This document shows positions 42,656-54,515 of a stretch of 64,000 nt of DNA, piece by piece. Each line of letters opens with the position of its first letter. The stretch's first letter is position 1. The translations under genes and the position numbers were made by a program. The notes under the pieces are model-generated. The model made no database searches, was not told the origin of the DNA, and saw only the letters and a list, made by a program, of their open reading frames with translations. The stretch is from Lucinisca nassula (lineage: Eukaryota > Mollusca > Bivalvia > Lucinida > Lucinidae). The stretch spans positions 97,384 to 161,383 of the forward strand of contig CAUZLF010000193.1 in assembly GCA_963580285.1 (NCBI GenBank). Reading direction: 5' to 3'.

Positions 42656-43044
42656 TATCTGATGTGTGTAGCACTGTGAACACTTTCCAAGTACGCCATA
42701 TTATATAACCAGTAGGGTATGGCAAGTATTATTCATGGTATGTAAATGCTTGAAAGAGTGAGTCAATGTTGAGTGATTGAGAGACGTTTGAGTGAGTTGG
42801 AGCTTGACTGACTGAGTGCGTGATAAGGCTGTCTTAATGAATCAATTTAGCTAATTTCTTTGGAAGTGTGAAGCGCAGTGGACACTTTTCAAATGCGCCG
42901 CATAATCTATATTTTATTTGTTTGACGTCTTTATTCATACAATATCATGTAAAACTTTCAGTTATTGAGTCAGATAGTCTAATACTCAGTGACAAGCATA
43001 TGTATATGCTCATGGGCAAAAATGAAATGAAGAAATTATATTTA

Positions 43045-45424
43045 TTTATATTATTGGTTGATGATGATGATGCTTTCGTGTTTAACGACGCGTCAACCCT
43101 CTCTGTGGGTCATAAGCGTCAAGCGGTTAATGGTTAAACGGCATGAAGAATTATGAGGATATTAAAAGTAAAAAACGTTAGTATGAAATGTATAAAAATC
43201 TGAAACAGTTAAATCTTATGAAAAGGTCTTTTAAGAATAAAATGATATTATAAACAGGTACATCTTGAAATAATTGTTGCAAAGTGTCAGCTTTAAAGTA
43301 TACGTTACGAGACTGTAAAAAGTCTACACAGTCAATTAAGATATGTTTCACAGTAAATGGCTGATCACAACCTACACAAGAAGGCTGATCATCACCATTA
43401 AAAATATAAGAATGAGTAACTCTGGTATGGCCGATGCGCGGTCGCGTTAATACTACATCCTCTTTCCTGGAAAACTGTGTAGGAGAGCATTTTGTTCCAA
43501 CGACATGTTTAATGGCATGGAGTTTGTTATTTATTGCACGGTCCCATTCGCCTTGCCATTCAGACAATATGCATCTGTTGATAAATGGTTTAAAGTTAAT
43601 AAAAGGGATTTTAAAAACAGATGGATCAAGATTGAGCGATCCCTTTGCTTTTTTATCAGCATATTCATTGCCGGCAATGCCGATATGGCTCGGAAGCCAA
43701 CAAAACAAAATTTGGTGTGTTTTAAAAATTTCATGATGTTTTTCAATCAACTTTTGTATTTGAGGATTTTTAGATGATGAATGGTCTAAAGCCTAAAGCA
43801 CAGACAGTGAATCAGAAAATATGATTGCTTTTTGAAATGTTGAAGGACTGATAAAATCTAAAGCTAGGTCTATTGCTTTGGCTTCAGCTGTAAAAATAGA
43901 TGAACCATCTGGAAGGCGCAAGGTTTGGTGCGTATCTTGAGAAACATACGCACAACCAACTTGTTCTCCTTCTTTGGAACCATCAGTATAGACTTGCTGG
44001 TAATCGTCATAACGTGACTGCAGTACCTGAAAATTTTGTTTGAGTAGCATTGGATTTGATTCGGATTTTTGCCATGTAAGTCAAACAGAATAGGAGGATT
44101 TTTAATACACCAAGATGGAACTCCGGCCGTTTCATGTTTTTGAATATTTGTAAGCTCGATACCTGAATTTTCTAGCAGTGGTAATATACGTAATCCAAAA
44201 GGTTTGATAGCTCTGGGTTTAGTTTCATACTTATCTACAGATTGAGGTGGAAATGAAATTTTGGATGCTGGGTTAGATTGATTTGCAGCAAGTCCATTAG
44301 CATACTGAAGAGAAAGTTTCTCCCTGCGCGAAGTTAAAGATGGTTCATCTGCTTCTACATAAAGGCTTAATACGGGAGAAGTACGGACGGCTCCCATAGC
44401 CAGATGAAGGCCTTGGTGATGGATAGTATCCAAGGATTTTAAATAGGACTTTATGGCAGAACCATAAACAACAGACCCATAATCTAATTTAGATATTATT
44501 AAAGACCGGTAAAGATGTAATAAAGTATACCGATCTGCACCTCAACTTGTATGAGCTAAACCTTTAAAAAGATTCAAAGCTTTTAAGCATTTCGCTTTAA
44601 GATATTTAATATGGGGAATAAAAGATAACATTTGATCAAATATGACCCCAAGAAATTTGGCTTCTTCAACAACAGGAATTTGTGATCCGTATAAAAACAT
44701 GGAAGGATGTTCCTGTTTCTTCCGTAGTTCACAAAAATGAACACACTGCGTTTTCGACTTGGAGAACTTGAAACCATTTTTATCAGTCCATTCTTCTATT
44801 CTTTTTAAATTTTGTTGTAACTTTCGTTCAATTGTTTTCATATTTTTTGAACGGTAACATATACAAAAATCATCAACATACAATGAACAACCAGTTTTGA
44901 CGTCCAAACATTGTACAATATTATTTATTTTGATGTTAAATAGCGTAGTTGAAAGAATACTACCCTGTGGGACACCCTGTTCTTGACCAAAGAGATCTGA
45001 CACGGTGGAACCCACACGCACCTGAAACATGCGCTCCCCTAAAAAGCTTTCAATAAAACTGGGAAGTTTTCCTCTTAAGCCAATGTTATGGAGATCTTTC
45101 AATATTCCATAACGCCATGTAGTATCATATGCTTTCTCCAAGTCGAAAAAGACAGCTACTACGTGTTCTTTGTTAATAAAATCATCTCGTATAAATGTTT
45201 CTAGTCTTATTAAATTGTCGTTGGTACTACGTTCCGAACGAAAATCCGACATATTCTAAAATGAGGTTGTTGACTCTAAGTACCAGACTAATCTTTTGTT
45301 TATCATTCTCTCCAATGGTTTACACAAACAACTTGTCAAAGCTATCGGACGATAATTTGTAGGTTCTGCATGATCTTTCCCTGGTTTCGGAATTGGTACA
45401 GCTGTAGCTAAACGCCAACTCCCA
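43045..45424 (-). mobile_element. LINE with RT and RNase H, 5'-truncated
   Basis: Minus-strand non-LTR retrotransposon with order RT, then RNase H, then a Cys/His tail, then a 3' UTR with (ATC)n. The presence of RNase H suggests the I/Tad/R1 side of LINE diversity rather than RTE or CR1. Upstream it is cut off where a 165-bp tandem repeat begins. The 3' tail resembles that of the fragment ending at 27290. Confidence 0.85.
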
Positions 45425-45501
45425 GGACAGACCCCGGGACGTGGCCAGGTTGGACCCCAGGGGCATGATTGGCACAATTTATGTAGGGGCCCACTTGACA
45501 T
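43178..45501 (-). pseudogene. LINE ORF2 pseudogene (RT-RNase H)
   Basis: Reads in order on the minus strand: PIPKPGKDHAEPTNYRPIAL, a stop, SDFRSERSTNDNLIRLETFI, VFFDLEKAYDTTWR, GVPQGSILSTTLFNIKINN, LYVDDFCICY (catalytic Asp pair), NGFKFSKSKTQCVHFC and FLGVIFD for the RT. RNase H follows: VYTDGSKEGEQVGCAYVS, AEAKAIDLALD, FSDSLSVL and WLPSHIGIAGNEYADKKAK. The C-terminal block (CVGCDQPFTVKHILIDC) has a zinc-like Cys/His pattern. There are three or four frame breaks; the endonuclease domain is missing. Not functional. Confidence 0.88.
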
Positions 45502-46400
45502 TATTACATGCTTAATATATATACTCGAAGCCTAGTGGTTTCATAGAAGAAGAATTTTTAAGCTTTTTTCCATAATAAGTCTATGGGGGCTAAGGGGCCC
45601 GTGGAGCGGCCAGTTTAGACGCCAGAGGCATGAATGGCACAATCTATGTAGGGGACCACTTGACATAGCTACATGCTTAATATGTAAGCTCTGGGCCTAG
45701 TGGTTTCAGAGAAGAAGATCTTTTAAGTCTTTTCCATTATAAGTCTATAGGGGCTAAGGGGCCCCGGGGCGTGGCCAGTTTAGACCCAAGGGGCATGATT
45801 GACACAGTTTATGTAGAGGACCACTTGAAAGTTACATGCTTAATATGTAAGCTCTGTGCTTAGCGGTTTCAGAAAAGATGATTTTTAAGCTTTTATTTCC
45901 ACTATAAGTCTATGGGGCTTAAGGGACCCGGGGCATGGCCAGTTTAGACCCCAGGGGCATGATTGGCATCATTTATGTAGGGGACCACGTAACAATGCTA
46001 CATGCTTCATATGTAAGCTCTGGGCCTAGTGGTTTCAGAGAAGATTTTTTTAGCTTTTTCCATTATAAGTCTATGGGGGCTAAGGGGCTCCGGGGCGTCG
46101 CCAGTTTAGACCCCAGGGGCATATTTGGCACAATTTATGTAGAGGACCACTTGACATTGCTACATGCTTAATATGTAAGCTCTTTGCCTAGCGGTTTCAG
46201 AGAAGAAGATTGTTTAAGCTTTTATTTCTATGGGGGTTAAGAGACCCCGGGGCGTGGCTAGTTTAGACCCCAGGGGCATGATTGACACAATTTATGTAGG
46301 GGACAACTTGCCATTGCTACATGTTTCATATATAAGATCTGGGCCTATTGGTTTCAGAGAAGATTTTTTTTTTTAATTTTTCCCATTGTAAGTCTATGGG
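45425..46400 (+). repeat. ~165-bp tandem repeat array
   Basis: Six diverged units with landmarks GGCATGATTGGCACAATTTA, TACATGCTTAATATGTAAGC and GGGGCTAAGGGGCCCCGGGG. Apparent open frames (45935-46171) follow the repeat. It abuts the truncated LINE. Confidence 0.87.
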
Positions 46401-46620
46401 ATCTATATGTTGCCATGGCAACAAGAGTTTCCATCTGATCTGCCCCAAAACATAATGCATTTTTTCACCCAACCTGATAATGCTTCTCCTGAAATTTAAT
46501 CATGATTTGCCAACTGGCTTTAAAGATAAACTTAGTTGAAAATATGAACGGACGACGGACGCCGGATCATTTGCATACTAATACCTCGCATAAGCCTTCG
46601 GCTCAGGTGAGCTAATAAGC
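46401..46620 (+). repeat. Tail of an unidentified element
   Basis: Ends GACGGACGCCGG...CCTCGCATAAGCCTTCGG, CTCAGGTGAGCTAA, a combination I associate with common mollusc repeats. No gene. Confidence 0.4.
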
Positions 46621-46752
46621 ATGTCTTCAAGAACACAAAGAATATCACTTTATCTGATATGTGAAGCGCTGTGGACAAATATAAAATTTGCCACACTATA
46701 AACTGATCTGTATAATTCGTATATCATATGACTTTCACTACCTATCATATAA

Positions 46753-48276
46753 ATATGAAGTTCACTACCACTGAACTTTCTAAATTATTAACTTCCTGTC
46801 TTACTGCTATTAAAACGCATGTGATTAAATATTGTGATAAAGTCTTTGAAAGATCAGGAAGAAATCTGTTTTGGTCTATAAAAAATTCGAATGAGGTTTT
46901 AAATAAATTGAGATCAAGACGTTTTCGTGCTTCAAGTCTGTCTACTTACGATTTTTCCACTCTTTACACTACACTTCCTCATAATCTTATAAAAGGAAAG
47001 CTTAATGATTTAATTGAATGGGCTTTTCACAGAGAAGATTCTCTCTATTTTGCATGTAATGTTAAAAATGCATTTTTCACTTCTAAAGAGCATAAGAATT
47101 ATACACTTTGGTCATGTCAGAAAGTGTGTGATGCCCTCACCTTTCTACTTGACAATATTTATTTTAGATTCGGTCTGTATTGTATTCTTGTATTGTTATG
47201 AAAGAGACTTCATGTTGTCGCTTTCCATTGATAACCAATCTGAAATTATTGAAGCTTTTAGCTCCACTCCTAGATATTTAGATGATTTATTAAATATTGA
47301 TTATACCTATTTCGATCGTTTGATCAGTCAGGCTTAACCCCCCCCCCCTGAGGCCCCGTTTTTGGATTTACATCTATCTATTGTAGATGGGTTTGTTTCG
47401 TGCAACATTTATGATAAACGCGATGACTTTGATTTTGAGATTGTAAATATTCCATTTTTTGGATGGTGATGTTCCTCGTGCGCCATCCTATGGCGTTTAT
47501 ATTTCGCAATTAATTCGATTTGCTAGAGTGTGTAGTCATTTAACTGCCTTCAACACTCGTAATAAATTATTAACGGCTAAACGTCTTAATCAGGGTTATC
47601 GGTACCATAAACTACGCAAAGCCTTTTCAAAATTTATAGACGCCATTCTGATTTAATTTCAAAATTCAATATTGAGCTTAAATCTCTTCTGCAACAACGT
47701 TTATCGGAACCCGAATTTTATGGTGACTTAGTATATAAATTCAGAAAAATATATAACCGCAATGACTTCCGCACCCAATTTTGTGAAATCATTCTTCGAT
47801 ATAAAAAGATTGGGTACAACATGGACGTTATACGACAGACTGCATGCATGGTAGTTAACCAAATTATGGTTGGAAACTTTGCTTTCCTCTTTTATTAATT
47901 GCACGCCGGTGGGTCAGGCCTCAGATTCTATGAGGGTTCTAACGTTAAGGCTTATTGAGAATTAGAGAGATATAATTCAAGGTAATGTTTGTTGGTGCCT
48001 GATGCTCTGTCTCTGGTCGGGCCCATCGGAGTCTAACTGTTGGTTTTCTTTTGCGCCTGCATTTCAGTGGTTTCTTGCTGTCGAGTCCTCACCGTTGTCT
48101 CACCTCTGTGGTTCTTGGCCATTTTGTGGGAAAGTAACAGTCCTTATGGCCTTCCTTTGCTTAGGTTTCCATTATGGTCTGATCGCTTCATGTTTGTGTT
48201 TATATCCCTTTGGTGTCTTTGATGGGTGGTGTAAGTTAATTTTATCGGTTCCTGATCTTTGTTTTACTTCTACTTT
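46753..48276 (+). mobile_element. Penelope-like retroelement, 5'-truncated, plus strand
   Basis: Same family as 37514-40440. RT blocks in order: TELSKLLTSCLTAIKTHVIK, SLSTYDFSTLYTTLPHNL, LWSCQKVCDALTFLLDNIY, RYLDDLLNIDY (catalytic), SKFIDAILI, a degraded C-terminus, and the 3' non-coding tail ending CTTTGTTTTACTTCTACTTT at 48276. About 70 bases are deleted between the FRFG and YCYERDFM blocks, removing the expected PMG motif. Frameshifts throughout. Confidence 0.75.
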
Positions 48277-48556
48277 GTTTGTTTGACAGAGATTTAACAT
48301 CCCAGACAACACTGTATAGGTCATTTTGGAAACGTTGCTTTTAATTTTGTGGAACCTTTACTTGACATTGAGGTGAAATGACAGTTCAAACCCCGTCGCC
48401 CAATGAAACCAATAGGGTTAATAAGCCTTGGTAGTCCTTGCGTGGCCAGGCTAAGATCCTCTTAGCGGTTTACAAGTACTCGTGTGCGGTCGGTTTTAGC
48501 GCTGCGTGGAAGCATCATGCGGTCCATCTATTTCATCAAACAACGATGGGCGGTGG
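48277..48556 (-). mobile_element. SINE family S1 copy, duplicated at 56506
   Basis: Minus orientation, head CGATGGGCGGTGGCCGTATG. The right flank (TATGTCATTTAAATACTTTG) matches the flank of the partial copy at 56506-56632, so the insertion predates duplication of the block. Confidence 0.82.
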
Positions 48557-48896
48557 CCGTATGTCATTTAAATACTTTGAATGAGTAAGTGAGCAGGGCA
48601 TTTGCGTGAATGTCTGTGTTGCAAGCTAGTTTTCAATGTAGCACTGTAGACATGCACCAAATATGACTCTGTGCCAAGCCTGTTCTCGTGGAAACAAGAA
48701 ATGTGTGTAGTACTGTGACACTCTGCAAATGTGCTATAATATGAAACGACCTTTTAAAGACATATGATATCATTTAAATACGTGAGAAATGCCGTGAGTG
48801 AGTGAATAGGGCATTTGAGTGAATGATTTGATATTTTGTGTATACTTTAGTGAGTGAGTGAGTATGTGAACAGGGCATTAGAGCGAAAATGTTGCA

Positions 48897-49143
48897 AAGT
48901 AGAAGTAAAACAAAGATCAGGAATTGATATAATTAACTTACTCCATCCATAAAAGACACCAAAGGGAAAGAAATACAAACATTAAGCGACCAGACCATAA
49001 TGGAAACCTAAACAAAGGAAGGCCATATGGACAGTAACTTTCCCACAAAATGGCCATATGGCCATCCAAAATTAAAAGACACAAGTGATACACACAGTAA
49101 GTAACAAACAACAACATAAATAAATCGCCACAGAAGAGCCGCC
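48897..49143 (-). mobile_element. Penelope-like element tail, 5'-truncated
   Basis: Same 3' end (AAAGTAGAAGTAAAACAAAG on the plus strand) as other copies; about 247 bp, non-coding. Confidence 0.78.
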
Positions 49144-49563
49144 TTAGTTTCATGGAAATAATATCATTTTAACTGATGTGCGACCGTTGGGTGGACACAA
49201 TCCAAAATGTGCCATATTATTTTATGACTAATTTAATTCATATGATATCATAAGTGAGTGAGTGTGTATAGAGCATGTGAGTGATTGACTGTGTGGCAAG
49301 CTGGTCTTCATGAAAATAAAGAAATTGAAACAAAGAATATCATTTTAACTAACATGTGTATATTATGCCATGTTTAATTCGTATGAAGACATGTGATAAC
49401 TTTAAGTGAGTCAGTGAGTGAGTGAGAGCAAGTGAGGATCAAATTTTAACAAATAAATATATAACCGTAGTCACTTTCCAAATGCGCCATAGTATCTATT
49501 TAGTATGGTATTGAAACATATTTTATTGACATGATGTACATACTTGAGTGAATAGACGTAGCA

Positions 49564-50268
49564 AAATAGAAGTAAAACAAAGATCAGGAATCGATACAAT
49601 TAACTTACACCACCCATCAAAGACACCAAAGGGAAGGAAACACAAACATTAAGCGACCAGACCATACTGGAAATCTAAACAAAGGAAGGCCATAAGGACA
49701 GTTACTTTCCCACAAAAAGGTCATATTGCCATCCAAAATAAAAAGACACAAGTGATACAACAGTAAGTAACAAACATAAATAAAGCGCCACAGAAGAACC
49801 GCCTTGGAACGGTCAGCGGAAAGATTTCCACTGGGGGGGCTTAAATCGATTTTACGTGGCCACAATCCTCGCCCTTACTTCCGTCGCGATTTAGACAAAT
49901 AATTTGTTCAGTCCGCATGAAGGCCTCCTAACTCATCAGTGCAACAGCCCCGTGAACACAAAGAACCACAGAGGTGAGACAACGGTGAGGACTCGAAAGC
50001 AAGAAACCACTGAAATGCTGGAGCAAAAGAAAACCAATAGTTAGACTCCTATCGGGCCGAACAGAGACAGAGCATCAGGCACCAACCAACATTACCTTGA
50101 ATTAGATTTCTCTAATTATCAATAAGCCTTTACGTTGGAACCGTCAAAGAATCTGAGGCCTGACCCACCGGCGTGCAATTAAAGAGGGAATCAAAGTTGC
50201 CAACCGTGATTGGGTTAACTACCATGCATGCAGTCTGTCGTATAATATCCATGTTGTACCCAATCTAA
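49564..50268 (-). mobile_element. Penelope-like element 3' end, 5'-truncated
   Basis: About 700 bp, reaching into the C-terminal coding part of the RT protein (equivalent to 47810-48276). It is joined directly to a retrozyme copy at 50269. Confidence 0.78.
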
Positions 50269-50560
50269 TGTAAATAAAAATCAAAAATGAGTTCCTTTAA
50301 GAGCAATGAAAACATTCATAAGAAAGAAGATGGGCCATACTACGTAGTTTCGGCTAATAAAGCCTCATCAGTGACCCTGTAATGATCCGGCAAAGAAAGC
50401 CAGAGGAAACGTACTGCAATTTTGCGAATTCCGAATAGGCAGTCGATTCAAAGACTGGTATAAATCAAAATGGGGTCAAAATAATTAAAAACCTGTCTAG
50501 AATGAGTCTAAACCAATAATGTATTTCTGATTTCTCAGAATATTCACGATGATATTAAGT
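50269..50560 (-). mobile_element. Retrozyme family 1, ~290-bp copy
   Basis: Runs from the GATTTTTATTT end to near ATTCACG, minus orientation. It contains one hammerhead with an intact CTGATGA core. It lies exactly against the Penelope-like tail. Confidence 0.8.
50332..50377 (-). ncRNA. Hammerhead ribozyme, type I, intact core
   Basis: Minus strand: GGGTCA stem I, CTGATGA, stem II GGC-TTTATTA-GCC, GAA, ACTACGTAGT stem III, A17, then TGGCCC. Predicted cleavage lies before TGGCCC, between plus-strand positions 50337 and 50338. Confidence 0.85.
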
Positions 50561-51544
50561 ATGCAAGTTTGATTTCGTTGCTATCATTTCACCTGATACA
50601 TGCAGTAGTGTTGACACCTTTTAAAAGTACCATATTATCTATTCAGTATCACATGCCCCGTTTTATTCATACACTGTCTTGTAAATACTTGAGTTAGTGA
50701 GTGAAAGGATGAGTGAGTGTGTGATTGAGACTGACACCGCTAGAGTGTGTGGCAAGAAAGTTGCCATGAAAAAAACTGATTTCATTTCAACTGATATGTG
50801 TAGTACTGTGGACACTTTCCAAATGCGCCGCAGAATCTATTTAGTATGGAATAAACATTTCATTCATTTACTGACATAGTGTGTGACTGAGTGAGTGACT
50901 GACTTGCTAGCTTGTTTTCATGTAGCCAAAAAATGTGAAAAATTCGAAATGAGCCGCATTATATAAAGACTTGTTTACTTCATTCTAGTAGATCATGTGA
51001 ATGCTTGAGTGAGTGGGAACATGAATGGGTGACTGTGTGGCAAGCTTGTTTTCATGGAAACAAATTGTGGACAAATTCGAAATATGCCATTTTATATTAT
51101 TACTTATTTAATGCACATGATATCATGTGAATACGTGCGTGCGTGTGTACTTGCGCCAGTTTTCAGTCAATGACTATGTTGCAAACATGTCTTCATGGAA
51201 ACAAAGAATAGCATTGTGTCCAATATGTGTACCACTTTACACAACTTCCGAATGTACCAAATTATACAACAACCCATTTAATTCATAGGGTATCATTGAA
51301 ATACTTTTGGTGATTGATGCGTGAGTGCAGGAGTGAAAAGGGCATCTGTGTGAATTGCTGTGAGGCAAGCATGTCATACCATAAATTGCCAGTCTTATAA
51401 GCGCTTACCGGCATCACAAAATTGTGATGGAGCATAAAATTTCACAACACTACGTTTTGAACTGCAGTTCATTTCCAGGTAGTATAATAATTTATTTACA
51501 GGCTCTGATTGGCGTCTCTCATAGACTAATATGAAAATAGCTTT

Positions 51545-51668
51545 TAAGTGTCTCACCGCGGTGTTTTTACCTGGCTCAGGTGACATCTGAGACGCCAAGT
51601 TCTGCAAAGGAAGGCAAGGTGTTTTTTTTCCTCGTACTCCGGGTTTTGCCCACCTATGATAAACGATA
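51545..51668 (+). mobile_element. Decayed SINE family S2 (copy 1 of block)
   Basis: Plus orientation: GAGACGCCAAGTTCTGCAAA, then CGTACTCCGGGTTTTGCCCA. Head boxes are decayed. Sister copies at 58095-58213 and 62285-62404 lie in the same block context, so they stem from block duplication. Confidence 0.65.
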
Positions 51669-52074
51669 GTAAATGCCGCTACTGTAACAGAGACAAATTG
51701 AAATTCAGACTAATTTTGCTTCCAAAGGCATATTAGAAGGTTTCTGTGATTCTGTCCTTGTGATTTCTACACAGTATCCAACTATAAAAGTCGATCATTG
51801 GGACTGTTCAACAGTACTCTGATGTACTTCATTTGAAATGGTGTTAAAGACGACTTTTGAACAATTCAAACGATGGACTTAATGTAGGAAATTCATTCTT
51901 TATGTATAACAGGAAGTATGGCTCAAATCGAGCAGACACAGTCATTCAACTCCGACTGCTAGAACAGTCTGGACAGATGCGAAACTTTCCACAACGTGGC
52001 TACCACCCTGCCACCACAAACAACAGCGGGCCAACGTCCGGCAAATAGCAATACAACGTTGCCAAGGTTGAAAT

Positions 52075-52332
52075 CAGAAATAAATTATTGGTTTAGACTC
52101 ATATTCTAGACAGGTTTTTAATTATTTGGACCCCATTTTGATTTATATCAGTCTTTGAATCGACTGCCTATTCGAAATTCGCAAAATTGCAATATGTTTC
52201 CTCTGGCTTTCTTTTCCGGATCATTACAGGGTCACTGATGAGGCTTTATTAGCCGAAACTACGTAGTATGACCCATCTTCTTTTTTATGAATGTTTTCAT
52301 TGCTCTTAAAGGAACTCATTTTTGATTTTTAT
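52075..52332 (+). mobile_element. Retrozyme family 1, 258-bp insertion with TSD
   Basis: Flanked by TTGAAAT at 52068-52074 and 52333-52339. Copies 2 and 3 of the block show the site empty (CCAAGGTCTTTGATATTTG, CCAAGGTCTTTGAAATTTGG). Begins CAGAAATAAATTATTGG and ends GATTTTTAT. Non-coding, one intact hammerhead. Confidence 0.85.
52229..52274 (+). ncRNA. Hammerhead ribozyme, type I, intact core
   Basis: Stem I GGGTCA (52229-52234) pairs perfectly with TGACCC (52269-52274). Core CTGATGA at 52235-52241; stem II GGC/GCC around loop TTTATTA; GAA at 52255-52257; palindromic stem III ACTACGTAGT at 52258-52267; H17 is A at 52268. Cleavage is predicted between 52268 and 52269. Every invariant position of the hammerhead consensus is present. 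Confidence 0.92.
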
Positions 52333-52369
52333 TTGAAATTTGGTATAAAGCTTCATCTAGTGGATCTCC

Positions 52370-52950
52370 CCGAGATTGTTCCAATTTGGTATGGATTTTA
52401 CAGCCCTTTCGCTCCAGATTCTTCAAAACTGACGACAAACCCAATAACATTAGTGACCAATCTCATACTCCTTTGATGTAAATTCATGCCTAACGTGTAC
52501 AAACTTTTGGCTTTTGTCATGATTAGACAAAATAATCAGCTCAACGATAATAGCACCCAGGTGTACACATCTTGCTGCCGTGGTGTAAATCGCCACCACG
52601 CATATTCGCAAACTAAAAAGACATAAAACTGCTTACCATTACGCAGTCTGATGTCTCTTTCTTTTTCTTGGCGCTATTGGGTCCATCCTCTTTGGTATTC
52701 GGATCCGGGGTAAGAATCCCTGTGTCTATTTCTATCGCATAATGCAAAAATATACACAGATACTCCGGGAGGGGGTTTATGCCCCCTATTCTACACAACA
52801 CCGATCCATCAATAATCCGTTTTTTTTTCAGCTCGCCCATCAAATCCTCTTTCGAAAAGTTGGACAGGCATTTACCGTCAATTTTCTTCAAATCCGGACC
52901 ATCGTTATCCCTTTATTTCTCAAATAATTCGACTATTTGCGATTCCATGA
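52370..52950 (-). pseudogene. Decayed coding-like block of unknown identity (copy 1)
   Basis: The minus strand gives KKIDGKCLSNFSKEDLMGEL, then SVLCRIGGINPLPEYLCIFL, HYAIEIDTGILTPDP, and in another frame VELIILDN-like blocks. The sister copy at 58545-58995 keeps the same residues in a longer frame. Conservation of amino-acid-like blocks suggests former coding sequence, perhaps of a transposon. No domain recognised. Confidence 0.4.
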
Positions 52951-53070
52951 TATGCCAGTTGAGTTTCCCGACCAACCGTTCCAATCGCAATGACCGGACC
53001 CACCTGCTTGTATGATATCGTTTTCGTACGGTACCTTGGAGGACTTGGAATATAGCTGTTTGTTAATCAG

Positions 53071-53166
53071 AGGTGGGTGAAAACCGGAGTAGCCGGAGAA
53101 AAACAGCTGACCTTCCGTTGCAGAACTTGGCGTCTCAAATATGACCCGAACCAGGCTCGAACCACA
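53071..53166 (-). mobile_element. SINE family S2, partial
   Basis: Body plus part of the head: AATCAGAGGTGGGTGAAAAC to AGGCTCGAACCACAC. It ends inside the B box. Confidence 0.75.
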
Positions 53167-53167
53167 C

Positions 53168-53275
53168 ATAGTAAACTAGTCGCTGATAAGATTGACTAGG
53201 CGGGGCTATTCGGCTTTAATCAACATATGTCAAATTCGCTGAGTCCACAAGAAGATTCTGTTGAGTGCATTTCGC
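53168..53275. mobile_element. Half of the 30.04-kb MITE
   Basis: Shares GTCGCTGATAAGATTGACTA and the inner AAATTCGCTGAGTCCAC block with 30047-30120. The other terminal repeat is missing. Confidence 0.6.
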
Positions 53276-54356
53276 ATGCAAAAATCAAAACACAACGGTG
53301 AAGACGCGACAGCAAGAAACCACTGAACTTCTGGAGCAACAGAAAACCAACAGTAAGACCCGATGCATGATTTACTAGAATCATATAATTTCACCTCATC
53401 TGATATTTGCAGCACTGCTGTCACCTTTAAAAATCACCACATCATCCTTTGAATATCATACGCCCTGTCTTATTCATACAGTATCATGTTAATACCAGAA
53501 TTAGTGAGTGAGTGAGAGAAAGAGCCAGTGCGTGAGTGAGTGAGTATTGACGTTGCAAGAGTGTTTGGCAAGCAAGTTTTCATGAAAAGTGATGTGTGTA
53601 GAACCTTGGACACTTTCCAAATGCACAATAGCATCTATTTAGTATGGTATAACGATTTATTCATATATAATATGAAGATTACAGTCAATGAGTGAGTTGG
53701 TAGCTTGTTTTCGTGGATAAAAATATCATTTTATCTGATGTGTTTAGCGTTGTGGACAAATTCCAAATGACCCGCATTTTATAAGGAACTGTTTTATTGA
53801 GTGAATGAGAACGTGAGCGGATGATTGGCAAGCTTGTTTTCGTGGAAACAAAGAATATTTTATCTGCCGAGTGTAGCACTGTGGACACCTTCGAAATGTG
53901 CCACACTATATTGACCTGTTTAATGAATGCTCAAATATCCATTTAGTATGCTATTCATATGATATGGTGTATATGAGTGAGTGAGTGAGTGAGTGAGTAA
54001 GAATATCATTTTATCTGGTGAGTGAAGCACTGTCATCGCCTTTCAAACGAAGCACACCGTATTACTACCTGTTTAACTCATATATCAAGAGAACACCTTT
54101 AGTTAGCAAATGAGCGAGTTAGTAAACCAGCGAGTGAGTGTAAAAGGAATGATTAGTGAGTGATTGACCTGGCGAGGCAAGTGAGTAAATGAGAGAGTAG
54201 CAAAACGCCACGTCGGATTATGATTTGTCTAATTCACATTATATTACGTGAATACTTGAGTAAGCGATTGAGTGAGTGTGTGAGTAGCTTAGTTGTTTTC
54301 ATGGAAACAAAGAATATCATTTTATCTGAAGTGTGAGGCACTGTGGACAACTATCT

Positions 54357-54480
54357 GAAGTATAAGTAAAACAAAGATCAGGAATCGATACAATTAACTT
54401 ACTCCACCCACCAAAGACACCAAAGGGAAAGACACACAAACATTAAGCGACCAGACCATAATGGAAACCTAAACAAAGGA
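54357..54480 (-). mobile_element. Penelope-like element tail, ~124 bp
   Basis: Terminal 3' fragment only (AAGTATAAGTAAAACAAAGA...CCTAAACAAAGGA). Copy 2 of the block lacks it at the corresponding place (60180). Confidence 0.75.
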
Positions 54481-54515
54481 GCCAAATTATATAGGGACCT
54501 GTTTAATTGATAATA

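Noticed and set aside
45935..46171. 78-codon frame with repeated SLDPRG words
   Set aside because: Follows the 165-bp tandem unit; no start or domain.
52742..53015. Plus-strand frames over the duplicated block
   Set aside because: The minus strand preserves more residue blocks between block copies; the plus frames do not align between copies.
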